From contig CALGAD010000071.1 of NCBI GenBank assembly GCA_937951955.1, positions 1 to 16,395 of the forward strand: 16,395 bases of DNA, given 5' to 3'. Positions 7,881 through 14,829 of the stretch are shown piece after piece (the first letter of the stretch is position 1; every line of letters starts with the position of its first letter). Source of the stretch: an uncultured Bacillaceae bacterium. GTDB lineage: Bacteria > Bacillota > Bacilli > Bacillales > Caldibacillaceae. The notes under the pieces are model-generated. The model saw only the letters and a list, made by a program, of their open reading frames with translations, was not told the DNA's origin and did no database searches. The position numbers and the translations under genes are program-made.

Positions 7881-9083
7881 TTAAATCGTTTCAAACTCTT
7901 TCCAGGCCGGTAATGTTTTGCGCAGCGGCTTATCTTTTCGATAACCGAGTACATATTCGGCTTGCATAATTGTATGAATTTCCCTTGTACCTTCGTAAAT
8001 GACCGGGCCTCGTGCATTCCGTAAATATCGCTCAACAGGATACTCATCGGAATAACCGTATGCACCATGAATTTCAACAGCATCATTGGCGGCCTGGAAG
8101 GCAAAATCGCACGCTTGCCATTTTGCTAATGACGTTTCCCGTGTATTGCGTTTGCCCTGATTTTTCAGTTCACCGGCACGATAGACGAGCAAGCGGCTCA
8201 TTTGATATCCCGCTTCCATTTTGGCAATCATTTGCTGAACGAGCTGGTGTCTACCAATCGGTTTACCAAAGGTTTCCCGTTCGTGACAATATTTGACACT
8301 CGCTTCTAGACAGGCCCGGATCAAACCGACAGCACCAGCAGCCACGGTAAACCGGCCATTGTCCAGTGCCGACATGGCAATTTTAAACCCTTCCCCCTCT
8401 TCGCCCAGTAAATTTTCTTTCGGGACTTTTACGTTATCAAAGAACAATTCGCCGGTATTTCCTGCCCGGATGCCGAGTTTCCCTTTGATCGGTCTGGAAG
8501 AAAAGCCTTCCCACTCCCGCTCGACGATAAAGGCGGAAATGCCGCGATGACCTTTATCCGGATCGGTTTTTGCAAAGACGATAAAATAATCGGCAATATC
8601 ACTTAAAGAGATCCATGTTTTTTGACCGTTTAAAATATAATAATCGCCATCTTTTACAGCCCGGGTCTGGATATTGGCCACATCGGAACCGGCACCAGGT
8701 TCGGTTAAACCAAAGGCCCCGATTTTTTCTCCCTTCGCCATCGGAACGAGATATTTTTGCTTTTGTTCCTCTGTTCCCCACTGTAAAATCGTCAAGCTAT
8801 TCAATCCGATATGGACGGATACGGCAGTGCGAATCGCTGTATCGCCCCGTTCCAGCTCTTCACAGAGGATCGCTAGTGAATTATAGTCCATTCCGCTCCC
8901 GCCGTATTTTTCCGGAATACAGATTCCCATAAAACCAAGTTCGGACATGCGCTGAAAAAGCTTCGGATCAAACTCCCCTTTTCTGTCCCATTCCTGAATA
9001 TACGGCATGATTTCTTTATCGACAAATTGCCGGGCGGTTTCTTGCAACATTTTTTGCTCTTCACTTAACTCGAAATTCATCAT
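7881..9083 (-). CDS. Acyl-CoA dehydrogenase, probable glutaryl-CoA dehydrogenase
   Basis: A 400-residue FAD enzyme with the complete acyl-CoA dehydrogenase fold. Landmarks are FGLTEPGAGSD (124-134), NGQKTWIS (152-159), the ERETFGKPIG region, and the catalytic base Glu364 in IYEGTREIH. In the substrate-binding helix ELERGDTAIRTAVSV (76-90), Glu78 and Arg85 align by my reading with Glu87 and Arg94 of human glutaryl-CoA dehydrogenase. Arg94 holds the distal carboxylate of glutaryl-CoA, and a Tyr precedes the base as in decarboxylating enzymes. This supports oxidative decarboxylation to crotonyl-CoA, feeding electrons to electron-transfer flavoprotein (not encoded here). The first ATG overlaps the CoA-transferase TGA by 4 bases. 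The second ATG (9080) is better spaced from AAAGGGAG, so the true start may be one codon later. Another short-chain acyl-CoA substrate is possible. Confidence 0.85.
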   Translation of the reverse strand: MMNFELSEEQKMLQETARQFVDKEIMPYIQEWDRKGEFDPKLFQRMSELGFMGICIPEKYGGSGMDYNSLAILCEELERGDTAIRTAVSVHIGLNSLTILQWGTEEQKQKYLVPMAKGEKIGAFGLTEPGAGSDVANIQTRAVKDGDYYILNGQKTWISLSDIADYFIVFAKTDPDKGHRGISAFIVEREWEGFSSRPIKGKLGIRAGNTGELFFDNVKVPKENLLGEEGEGFKIAMSALDNGRFTVAAGAVGLIRACLEASVKYCHERETFGKPIGRHQLVQQMIAKMEAGYQMSRLLVYRAGELKNQGKRNTRETSLAKWQACDFAFQAANDAVEIHGAYGYSDEYPVERYLRNARGPVIYEGTREIHTIMQAEYVLGYRKDKPLRKTLPAWKEFETI

Positions 9084-10240
9084 CCATCTCCCTTTCTATT
9101 TTGGTATTTTGCAAGTATTTCTTCATTATGCTCCCCTGCTTCTGGCGGGTGGTGGCGATATGAAACAGGGGTTCTTGATAATTTCAATGGACTGCCAATC
9201 ATTTGAAAAGTTCCCAGGACAGGATGTTCCTGTTCAATAAACATCTTTCGTTCTTGTAATTGCGGATCATGAATCAATTCGTCCACATGTTGAATCGGAC
9301 CGGCGGGAATTTTGTGATCCACGCATTTTTTGTACCAATACGCTGTGGGTTGTGTCATCATGATTTGCTGGATAATCGGGATGAGCTCCTCGCGATTTTT
9401 CACCCGATCAGGATTCGTTTTGAAACGTTCATCATCTGCTAAATCCTCTCGATTTAACACCTGACAAAATGCACGGAACTGGTTGTCATTTCCGACAGCG
9501 ACAACCATGTGGCCGTCTTTTGTTTGAAACACTTGATACGGTACGATATTCGCATGCTGGTTCCCGAGGCGTTCGGGACGCTTTTTGGACATGAGAAAAT
9601 TGCTGCCGATATTGACTAATGCACTTACAGCAGAATCGTATAAAGAGAGATCGATTTTTTGCCCCTTTCCGGAGCGGTTTCGTTCAATTAATGCCGCTTG
9701 AATCCCGATGCAGGCATATAAGCCGGTCAAAACATCGGTGATGGCCACACCTAACTTTTGCGGACCAGAAACATCATCACCAGTAATGCTCATCAGTCCG
9801 CTCATCGCTTGAATAATAAAATCATAGCCAGGTAAATGCTTATACGGACCGGTTTCGCCAAAACCGGTAATCGAACAATAGACGATGCGCGGATTGATCG
9901 CTGCGAGGGTTTCATAATCGATGCCAAACTTTTCCATTGTTCCCGTTTTGAAATTATGAATCACGACATCGCAATTTTTGACCAATTCTTTTACGAGGCG
10001 GATCCCTTCTTCAGACTTTAAATTAACCGTAATGCTTTTCTTATTGCGGTTGGCACATAAATAGTAAGCGCTGATCCCCTTTTTAAACGGGGGTCCCCAT
10101 TTCCTCGTCTCATCACTTCCACCCGGCGCTTCCACTTTAATCACTTCAGCACCGAGATCACCGAGAATCATTGTGCAAAAAGGTCCTGCCAGAACACGGG
10201 ATAGATCCAGGATGCGAATTCCGGCTAAAGCCCCTGACAC
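9080..10240 (-). CDS. CaiB/BaiF family CoA-transferase, probable glutarate CoA-transferase
   Basis: Class III CoA-transferase of 386 residues from a GTG start. I chose this start because AAAGGAGG sits 10 bases upstream and the protein then begins SGALAGIRILDLSRVLAGP, as is usual for the family; the longer upstream ATG frame would run back through the leader terminator. Visible features are Asp169 (VAITDVLTG), which takes the place of the catalytic Asp169 of formyl-CoA transferase, NRNKKSITVNL (65-75), YCSITGFGETGP (121-132) and the NIVPYQVFQTKDG stretch. The last is shared, from memory, with human SUGCT, the succinyl/hydroxymethylglutaryl-CoA:glutarate CoA-transferase. It overlaps by 4 bases a glutaryl-CoA-dehydrogenase-like gene, which fits activation of glutarate to glutaryl-CoA. 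Other dicarboxylate acceptors cannot be excluded. Confidence 0.85.
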   Translation of the reverse strand: MSGALAGIRILDLSRVLAGPFCTMILGDLGAEVIKVEAPGGSDETRKWGPPFKKGISAYYLCANRNKKSITVNLKSEEGIRLVKELVKNCDVVIHNFKTGTMEKFGIDYETLAAINPRIVYCSITGFGETGPYKHLPGYDFIIQAMSGLMSITGDDVSGPQKLGVAITDVLTGLYACIGIQAALIERNRSGKGQKIDLSLYDSAVSALVNIGSNFLMSKKRPERLGNQHANIVPYQVFQTKDGHMVVAVGNDNQFRAFCQVLNREDLADDERFKTNPDRVKNREELIPIIQQIMMTQPTAYWYKKCVDHKIPAGPIQHVDELIHDPQLQERKMFIEQEHPVLGTFQMIGSPLKLSRTPVSYRHHPPEAGEHNEEILAKYQNRKGDG

Positions 10241-10250
10241 GGAATCCCTC

Positions 10251-10258
10251 CCTCCTTT
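10251..10258 (-). promoter_or_regulatory. Ribosome binding site that fixes the GTG start of the CoA-transferase
   Basis: AAAGGAGG on the minus strand, continuing into GAGGGA, with a 10-base gap to GTG 10238-10240. No comparable site precedes the upstream ATG at 10292-10294, which lies inside the terminator hairpin. The site also contains GGGA, which could pair with the TCCC bulge (10331-10334) of the leader RNA. Confidence 0.8.
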
Positions 10259-10260
10259 AC

Positions 10261-10399
10261 TGATTGGAAAAAATAAAGCCAGTTCAAAAGACAAAAATCC
10301 CTCTGTCTTCGAACTGGCTGTTTATCTGTTGGGACAAACCCGGCGAAGGGTTTGCGAACAGATTAGGCAGTCGCTTTCGTTTTTATAAATTTCGAATTT
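10261..10399 (-). ncRNA. Structured 5' leader, riboswitch or attenuator candidate
   Basis: About 160 bases separate the inferred transcript start (near 10399) from the GTG. The first strong element is a two-part stem: ATCTGTT (10357-10363) with AACAGAT (10324-10330), enclosing CAAACCC (10348-10354) with GGGTTTG (10335-10341), and an asymmetric internal loop of CG opposite TCCC. The terminator hairpin follows. The TCCC (10331-10334) is complementary to GGGA in the terminator loop (10298-10301). The 5' strand of the first stem can alternatively pair with CGAAGACAGA (10302-10311) of the terminator, so the two folds could exclude each other. It does not match the T-box, lysine, TPP, SAM, purine, glycine or c-di-GMP patterns I know. 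The ligand or protein is unknown. Confidence 0.55.
10268..10319 (-). terminator. Leader terminator (attenuator) before the CoA-transferase
   Basis: On the minus strand, AGCCAGTTC (10311-10319) pairs perfectly with 10277-10285, and an inner AAGAC/GTCTT stem (10305-10309 with 10288-10292) extends it. The hairpin ends in TTTATTTTTT (10268-10277). It lies downstream of a strong promoter and upstream of the ribosome binding site, so transcripts from that promoter must pass it before reaching the gene. That is the arrangement of transcription attenuation. Confidence 0.85.
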
Positions 10400-10405
10400 A
10401 TCTTA

Positions 10406-10434
10406 ATTATAACGAAAAGTTTTAAATTTGTAAA
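10406..10434 (-). promoter_or_regulatory. Strong sigma-A promoter of the CoA-transferase/acyl-CoA dehydrogenase operon
   Basis: On the minus strand -35 TTTACA (10429-10434), a 17-base spacer and a perfect -10 TATAAT (10406-10411). The inferred start near 10399 falls within the palindrome ATAAATT-CGA-AATTTAT (10385-10401), a possible operator or first RNA hairpin. The promoter is 83 bases after the tctC stop codon, so this operon need not depend on readthrough from the transporter genes. Confidence 0.8.
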
Positions 10435-10516
10435 CGATTTAAGCTAGGTTCTTTATAGAAAAATAATATTTTCCCACATAACTGTCATAACAAACTTGCC
10501 TTCTTTCCATGTCTCG

Positions 10517-11521
10517 TTATTTTCTTATCCCGGTTTCTTCTGCAAGTTTCGTAAACCGTTCCGTTTCATTCTTGACGGTTTCGTTAAATTCTTCTGAATT
10601 TAAATATGCTGACTCCAGGAAGATTTTTTCCAGCTGTTCCTGAAACTCTTCGTCATTTTGCATCTCAAAAAGAGCTTCTTCCCATTTTTTTACAATCTCT
10701 TCCGGTGTACCTTGTGGAAAAGAAATCCCGGTCCACCAGCTGACGGTTAAATCGTTAAAGCCAAGTTCTTCTGTCGTTGGCACATCTGGATATAGGGGAC
10801 TCCGGGTATCACTTTGGACGGCTAAAACTTTGAGTTTGCCGGCTTCGACTAAACTGTACACTTCACCGGCGTTATGCACCGCTAATAGCACATGACCTCC
10901 TGCTACTTTCGCAGTCGAATCACTCGCCCCTTCGCTGGAGACCATGGTTGTTTGTGTATAATCAATTCCCGCTTTTGTCAACCATTCGGCAACACCGAAG
11001 CTAGAAAATCCTGCCGGTCCCACACTAGCCCATGTTAATTCCTCTGGATGCTGCCTTACCCATTCCGTTAATTCGTGTAAATCGTTCCACGGTGCATCTA
11101 CAGCTACAGCATAAACTAACGGAGACCTGGCAACTCGTGCCGTCAAAAGATGATCCTCAATCGTAAGTATCGGATTCGTTGTCCCGGCTTCATACATGGT
11201 CGTTGATGAATTGTTGTTCATCAAGACGGTATAGCCATCAGGTTTAGCTTCCAGTGCATACTGGGCACCGACAATTCCCCCGCCTCCAGTTTTATTGATG
11301 ACATTAACGGGTGTATCCCACTTGATGCTTAAATAATCCGCTACTGCCCGGGCTGCTAAATCGACTCCTCCTCCGGCTGCAAACGGTACGACTAGTTCAA
11401 TTGGCCTTTCCGGATAATTGGCAAATTCATCGCCTTTTTCTTGCGATTGATTATTGGAACAGGCCACAAAAAGTAGCCCAAAAGTAAAAATAGTAAAAAG
11501 TAAAGTAACAAATTTTTTCAT
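10517..11521 (-). CDS. tctC: TctC/Bug-type extracytoplasmic solute-binding lipoprotein
   Basis: A 334-residue binding protein of a tripartite tricarboxylate transporter. From ATG 11519-11521 it starts MKKFVTLLFTIF and has a hydrophobic signal segment ending in LLFVAC, with Cys21 as the likely lipid-modified residue anchoring it outside the membrane. The mature part begins with a Ser/Asn/Gln-rich linker, then YPERPIELVVPFAAGGGVDLAAR, the hallmark N-terminal strand and ligand loop of the Bug family. Further segments are GGGIVGAQYAL and KPDGYTVLMNNNS. I prefer this start over the codon three residues earlier because AAGG(ATGGGG) is spaced properly only for the inner ATG. It follows tctA by 37 bases. 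The substrate is a carboxylate, unidentified; glutarate is a reasonable guess from the adjacent CoA-transferase operon. Confidence 0.88.
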   Translation of the reverse strand: MKKFVTLLFTIFTFGLLFVACSNNQSQEKGDEFANYPERPIELVVPFAAGGGVDLAARAVADYLSIKWDTPVNVINKTGGGGIVGAQYALEAKPDGYTVLMNNNSSTTMYEAGTTNPILTIEDHLLTARVARSPLVYAVAVDAPWNDLHELTEWVRQHPEELTWASVGPAGFSSFGVAEWLTKAGIDYTQTTMVSSEGASDSTAKVAGGHVLLAVHNAGEVYSLVEAGKLKVLAVQSDTRSPLYPDVPTTEELGFNDLTVSWWTGISFPQGTPEEIVKKWEEALFEMQNDEEFQEQLEKIFLESAYLNSEEFNETVKNETERFTKLAEETGIRK

Positions 11522-11558
11522 TTTCCCCATCCTTTTTCATGTTTTTTGAAGATGTGAA

Positions 11559-13082
11559 TTACGAAGATAAATCTTGTAATTCGCCAGTTTCCTCAATCAC
11601 CCGTTTTTTCGTCCGTTTCATCAAATATGATGAGATTGCAAAAATGATACTGGCAATTACCAACACGATGAATGAAAGTGGCCGTTCAAAAAAGATGAAC
11701 AGACTACCGGATGACATTTCCAGCGATTGGATAAAAGAAATTTCCATCTTTGGCCCTAATACTAGGCAAAGGATAAACGGAATAATGGGCCAGTTATATT
11801 TATGGAAAAAGTAGCCAAGAACGCCAAATACAACGGCGATCATACAATCAAATAAACTATTTCGTACCGAATAAGCTCCGATGATACTGATCATTAGAAT
11901 GATTGGTGCTAAAATACCGAAGGGAACATCCGTTAGTTTTGCCCAAAGCCCGACAAGGGGTAAATTTAAAATTAACAGGATAACATTTCCAATGAACATA
12001 CTGGCGATTACGGTCCAGACGAAATCAGCATTCTCTTCAAACAAAACCGGACCGGGTGTAAGGCCATAGATCATTAATGCCGCTAATAATACGGCCATTG
12101 GTGGTGAAGAAGGTATTCCTAATGCAAATAACGGGATAAATCCCCCGGAACTTGTCGCATTATTGGCCGATTCCGGTCCTGCCACCCCTTCGATCGCCCC
12201 TTTTCCGAATTTTTCCGGTGTTTTCGAGAATCGTTTTTCAATGTCATAGGATAGAAAAGAAGTAATCGTTGCGGAAAATCCTGGTAAAATCCCGAGGAAA
12301 AAGCCGAGAATGCTGCCCCGTAAAATAGGGAAGCGACTCACCTGCAAATCTTTTCTCGTTGGAAATACTCGTTTAATTGGCACTTGTTTGATCCGGATGC
12401 GCCGTTCTTCCAGCCCCTTTAACACTTCAGCGATAGCAAAAAAGCCGATGATTACACTAATCATTTCGAAACCACCAGCAAGAATAGGAAATCCGTAGTC
12501 AAAACGCGGCACTCCAGATGACAAACCAATTCCGACAAAGGAGATTAGAAAGCCTAACGCCCCCATAACCGTTGACTTGATAAAAGACTCGCTCGATATG
12601 TTGAATAGGATTAACAGCGCCATTAAGAGCAGAACGAAATATTCTGGGGGACCAAATTTTAATGCTTGATCGGCCAGGAACGGGGCAAACAACACCAGGC
12701 CAACCAATCCGAAAATACCGGCGAAAAAAGAGCCGATCGCAGCTATTCCTAAGGCCGCTCCCCCTCTTCCCTTTTTAGCTAAAGGAAACCCGTCTAAAGT
12801 GGCCGGAACCGAAGAAGATTCCCCGGGGATGTTCATTAAAATTGCCGTCGTTGAGCCCCCATACATGGCCCCGTAGTAAATACCAGCCATCATGATAATC
12901 GCTTGTACCGGGTCTAAAATGGCCACGATCGGTAAAAGAATAGCGATGGCAGATGTAGGACCGAGTCCGGGCAGGACACCGACAAGGGTTCCGAGTAATG
13001 AACCGGCTACAACGATGAGTAGATTCATCGGTGTCAATACTTCACCAAATCCGTGTAATAAATAGATGAGACTATCCAACAA
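11559..13082 (-). CDS. tctA: Tripartite tricarboxylate transporter large permease, TctA
   Basis: A 507-residue integral membrane protein with about a dozen hydrophobic segments and the usual TctA length. Recognisable family segments are GVLPGLGPTSAIAILLP (35-51), a GIYYGAMYGGSTTAIL-like stretch that follows, and the second-half copies GILPGFSATITSFLSY and GGFIPLFALGIPSSPPMAVL, reflecting the internal duplication of the family. It forms the main channel of a Na+- or H+-driven carboxylate uptake system with TctB and TctC. The start is TTG. AAGGAGGAG (13085-13093) lies close to two consecutive TTG codons (13082 and 13079), and the second has the more normal spacing, so the start is uncertain by one residue. 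It follows tctB by 12 bases. Confidence 0.9.
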   Translation of the reverse strand: MLDSLIYLLHGFGEVLTPMNLLIVVAGSLLGTLVGVLPGLGPTSAIAILLPIVAILDPVQAIIMMAGIYYGAMYGGSTTAILMNIPGESSSVPATLDGFPLAKKGRGGAALGIAAIGSFFAGIFGLVGLVLFAPFLADQALKFGPPEYFVLLLMALLILFNISSESFIKSTVMGALGFLISFVGIGLSSGVPRFDYGFPILAGGFEMISVIIGFFAIAEVLKGLEERRIRIKQVPIKRVFPTRKDLQVSRFPILRGSILGFFLGILPGFSATITSFLSYDIEKRFSKTPEKFGKGAIEGVAGPESANNATSSGGFIPLFALGIPSSPPMAVLLAALMIYGLTPGPVLFEENADFVWTVIASMFIGNVILLILNLPLVGLWAKLTDVPFGILAPIILMISIIGAYSVRNSLFDCMIAVVFGVLGYFFHKYNWPIIPFILCLVLGPKMEISFIQSLEMSSGSLFIFFERPLSFIVLVIASIIFAISSYLMKRTKKRVIEETGELQDLSS

Positions 13083-13094
13083 TTCTCCTCCTTC

Positions 13095-13556
13095 TTAAAG
13101 TGGTAAGATCCCTAAAGGTAACGGCGTTTTTAATAAAACGACAAATATATAGTATGAAGTGGCCGTAAAAATCAAAGAAAGGAAGCAACAAAATATCCAG
13201 CGGAAGCCGCCGATGATCCGTATGAGGAACAATACGCAAATTGCTGTACACAAGATGTAACCGAGATAATTCATCAAAATGCAATAAATAAAGAGAAGTA
13301 AAACGGTCCCGACCATCTTCATGCGTATTGACATATCGGGAAACCGAACTTGTTGAATATGGCGATTCCTGGTAAAAAACAGGATCGTTCCGCATAAAAC
13401 GAGAATGGTGCCCACGAGCGCCGGGAAAGCATGGTCACCAGATAAAAAATGGAAACTATATGGATAAAGATGGATCGCCTCCCGAATGGTGATGAGACCG
13501 ACGATGATTGTAAGGATGGAACTTAATTTATTTCTGAAAAATAAAAGAATGTTCAT
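13095..13556 (-). CDS. tctB: Tripartite tricarboxylate transporter small permease, TctB
   Basis: A 153-residue membrane protein with about four hydrophobic segments: near the N-terminus, ALVGTILVLCGTILFF, MVGTVLLLFIYCILMNYLGY, and the C-terminal stretch ending in the short tail PLGILPL. This matches the size and layout of TctB, the poorly conserved small membrane subunit, and its place just before tctA confirms the call. I chose ATG 13554-13556 over the GTG three codons upstream, because AGGGTGG lies 5 bases before the ATG and overlaps the GTG region. It is the first gene of the operon. I could not identify a convincing promoter in the 150 bases upstream. Confidence 0.85.
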   Translation of the reverse strand: MNILLFFRNKLSSILTIIVGLITIREAIHLYPYSFHFLSGDHAFPALVGTILVLCGTILFFTRNRHIQQVRFPDMSIRMKMVGTVLLLFIYCILMNYLGYILCTAICVLFLIRIIGGFRWIFCCFLSLIFTATSYYIFVVLLKTPLPLGILPL

Positions 13557-13702
13557 AAACACCACCCTGAATATGTGTTAATCGTGAAGATTCAAGTTAC
13601 CTTTATATGTGTATTCAGCTGCGAAAAATTGGGCACTTGTCTAATGTTTTTTTTAAATTGTTCATGAAAATCATGCGAACCATAATTTCATTGAATAAAA
13701 TG

Positions 13703-13731
13703 CAAAAAAAACCAGGGGTATTTTCCTGGTT
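13703..13731 (-). terminator. Second terminator-like hairpin upstream of tctB
   Basis: AACCAGG (13710-13716) pairs with CCTGGTT (13725-13731) across an 8-base loop, and on the minus strand the stem ends in about eight Us. It lies roughly 65 bases beyond the terminator of the luciferase-like gene. It may be a back-up terminator, or an attenuator if the tct transcript starts upstream of it. Confidence 0.75.
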
Positions 13732-13795
13732 CTTAGTAAATGGTTGATTACATGTTTTTTCCGTATCCAAACCGTACGAAGACTTTTTTTTAGCA

Positions 13796-13829
13796 ATAAA
13801 AAACCGGAGCGCACTTTGCGTTCCGGTTT
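13796..13829 (-). terminator. Terminator of the luciferase-like oxidoreductase gene
   Basis: AAACCGGA (13801-13808) pairs with TCCGGTTT (13822-13829), with an inner CGC/GCG stem, and ends in a U run on the minus strand. It begins 8 bases after the TAG stop at 13837-13839. Confidence 0.9.
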
Positions 13830-13836
13830 CTGATTT

Positions 13837-14829
13837 CTACAATAATTCCTTGGCGAGGAAGCGATATGCGTTTAAACGCGCCTCTTGCGAATGGGGAATG
13901 GTGCAGATCATGGCCTCATCAAAACCGTATTTCTCCTGTTCAGCGAGAAGCATATCGGCAACTTCTTTTGGGGAGCCGACGAAATTCATTTTGCGATTAT
14001 CTTGAATTTGCATTTTATCCAATTCCGTCAAGGGATAGTTCATCGCCTCTTCCGGTGTCATATACTGGACGATTTGTCCTCTTTGGAGAAATAACCGGGC
14101 AATATCAGCAGGCCTTGCCTGATACTCGGCTTCCTCTCTTGTTTCAGCGACGGTGACAAAATAGGAAACAATAATTTTCGGCTTTTTCATAAAAGGTGAA
14201 GCCCGGAAATTTTTTCGATAAATATCAAAAATATCTTTACTTATATTACCGGTAAAAAATTGGGCATACGAGTAACCGAGTCCCATCTTTCCCGCCTGCA
14301 ATGCACTTTGACCGCTAGAGCCAAGGAGCCATCCTTCAGGAATAGGAGCGTCTGTCGGTGGAGTGATGAGATTTTGATATATCGGATTATCCGGCTCTTT
14401 CTCTGCAATCAGTTTTAAGGTATCATCAATTTTTTCATATAATTCATCAAAATATGTAGCTCTGCCTTCTGCTAAAGCATAAATCGCTGCCTGATCCCCA
14501 CCCGGTGCCCGCCCAATACCAAAATCAATCCGGCCAGGTGCTAGCGAGCTCAATGTTTTGAATACTTCCGCCACTTTATACGGGGAATAATGCATGATCA
14601 TCGTGCCGCCTGTGCCAACACGAATCTTTTTCGTTTTTGCGGCAATATAAGCGGTTGAAATTTCGGGAGCTGAGCTGGCAAAGGCATCGGTGTTATGATG
14701 CTCCGCCATCCAGATTCGTTCATAACCGAGCTCCTCGGCAAGGATGGCGAGTTCTACAGCTTTATGTAAAGCATCTTTCCCCCGGTTGCCTTTTGTAACC
14801 GGCGCTTGATCTAATACGCTTAATTTCAT
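13837..14829 (-). CDS. Luciferase-like (LLM class) flavin-dependent oxidoreductase
   Basis: A 330-residue cytosolic protein with a TIM-barrel bacterial-luciferase fold. Segments typical of this family are the N-terminal MKLSVLDQAPV, LAEELGYERIWMAEHHN, IRVGTGGTMIMHYSPYKVAEVF and GRIDFGIGRAPGGD, as in the MsnO8/YwcH-like group. Such proteins use reduced FMN or F420, so FMNH2 and oxygen are likely here; the substrate is unknown. Three in-frame starts are possible. I chose ATG 14827-14829 because GTGAGG lies 9 bases upstream and family members usually begin MKLSVLDQ; the two earlier codons overlap that site. It is a single-gene unit with its own terminator. It has no visible link to the lysine genes. 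Confidence 0.85.
   Translation of the reverse strand: MKLSVLDQAPVTKGNRGKDALHKAVELAILAEELGYERIWMAEHHNTDAFASSAPEISTAYIAAKTKKIRVGTGGTMIMHYSPYKVAEVFKTLSSLAPGRIDFGIGRAPGGDQAAIYALAEGRATYFDELYEKIDDTLKLIAEKEPDNPIYQNLITPPTDAPIPEGWLLGSSGQSALQAGKMGLGYSYAQFFTGNISKDIFDIYRKNFRASPFMKKPKIIVSYFVTVAETREEAEYQARPADIARLFLQRGQIVQYMTPEEAMNYPLTELDKMQIQDNRKMNFVGSPKEVADMLLAEQEKYGFDEAMICTIPHSQEARLNAYRFLAKELL

Larger units (their letters stand above)
13557..13836. other. Intergenic region with two minus-strand hairpins
   Basis: 280 bases between the tct operon and the upstream luciferase-like gene. It holds two terminator-like hairpins near its right side (13703-13731 and 13796-13829). The left 140 bases should contain the tct promoter, but I see only weak candidates, and no sigma-54 -24/-12 pair. 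No open frame here looks coding. Confidence 0.5.

Noticed and set aside
8599..8932. Open frames of 60-105 codons on both strands inside the acyl-CoA dehydrogenase gene
   Set aside because: They are antisense or out-of-frame shadows with no family resemblance and no ribosome binding sites; the same holds for similar frames inside the other long genes.
10292..10294. Upstream ATG of the CoA-transferase frame as its start
   Set aside because: It lies inside the terminator hairpin, has no ribosome binding site, and adds 18 residues foreign to the family, whereas GTG 10240 has a consensus site.
10366..10380. Possible catabolite-control (cre) site ACGAAAGCGACTGCC
   Set aside because: It misses the conserved TG and other required positions of the consensus (at least three mismatches).
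13621..13650. Possible sigma-54 promoter upstream of tctB (minus-strand GTGCCC...CGCA)
   Set aside because: It lacks the GG of the -24 element and the GC of the -12 element in the right register, so it does not qualify.
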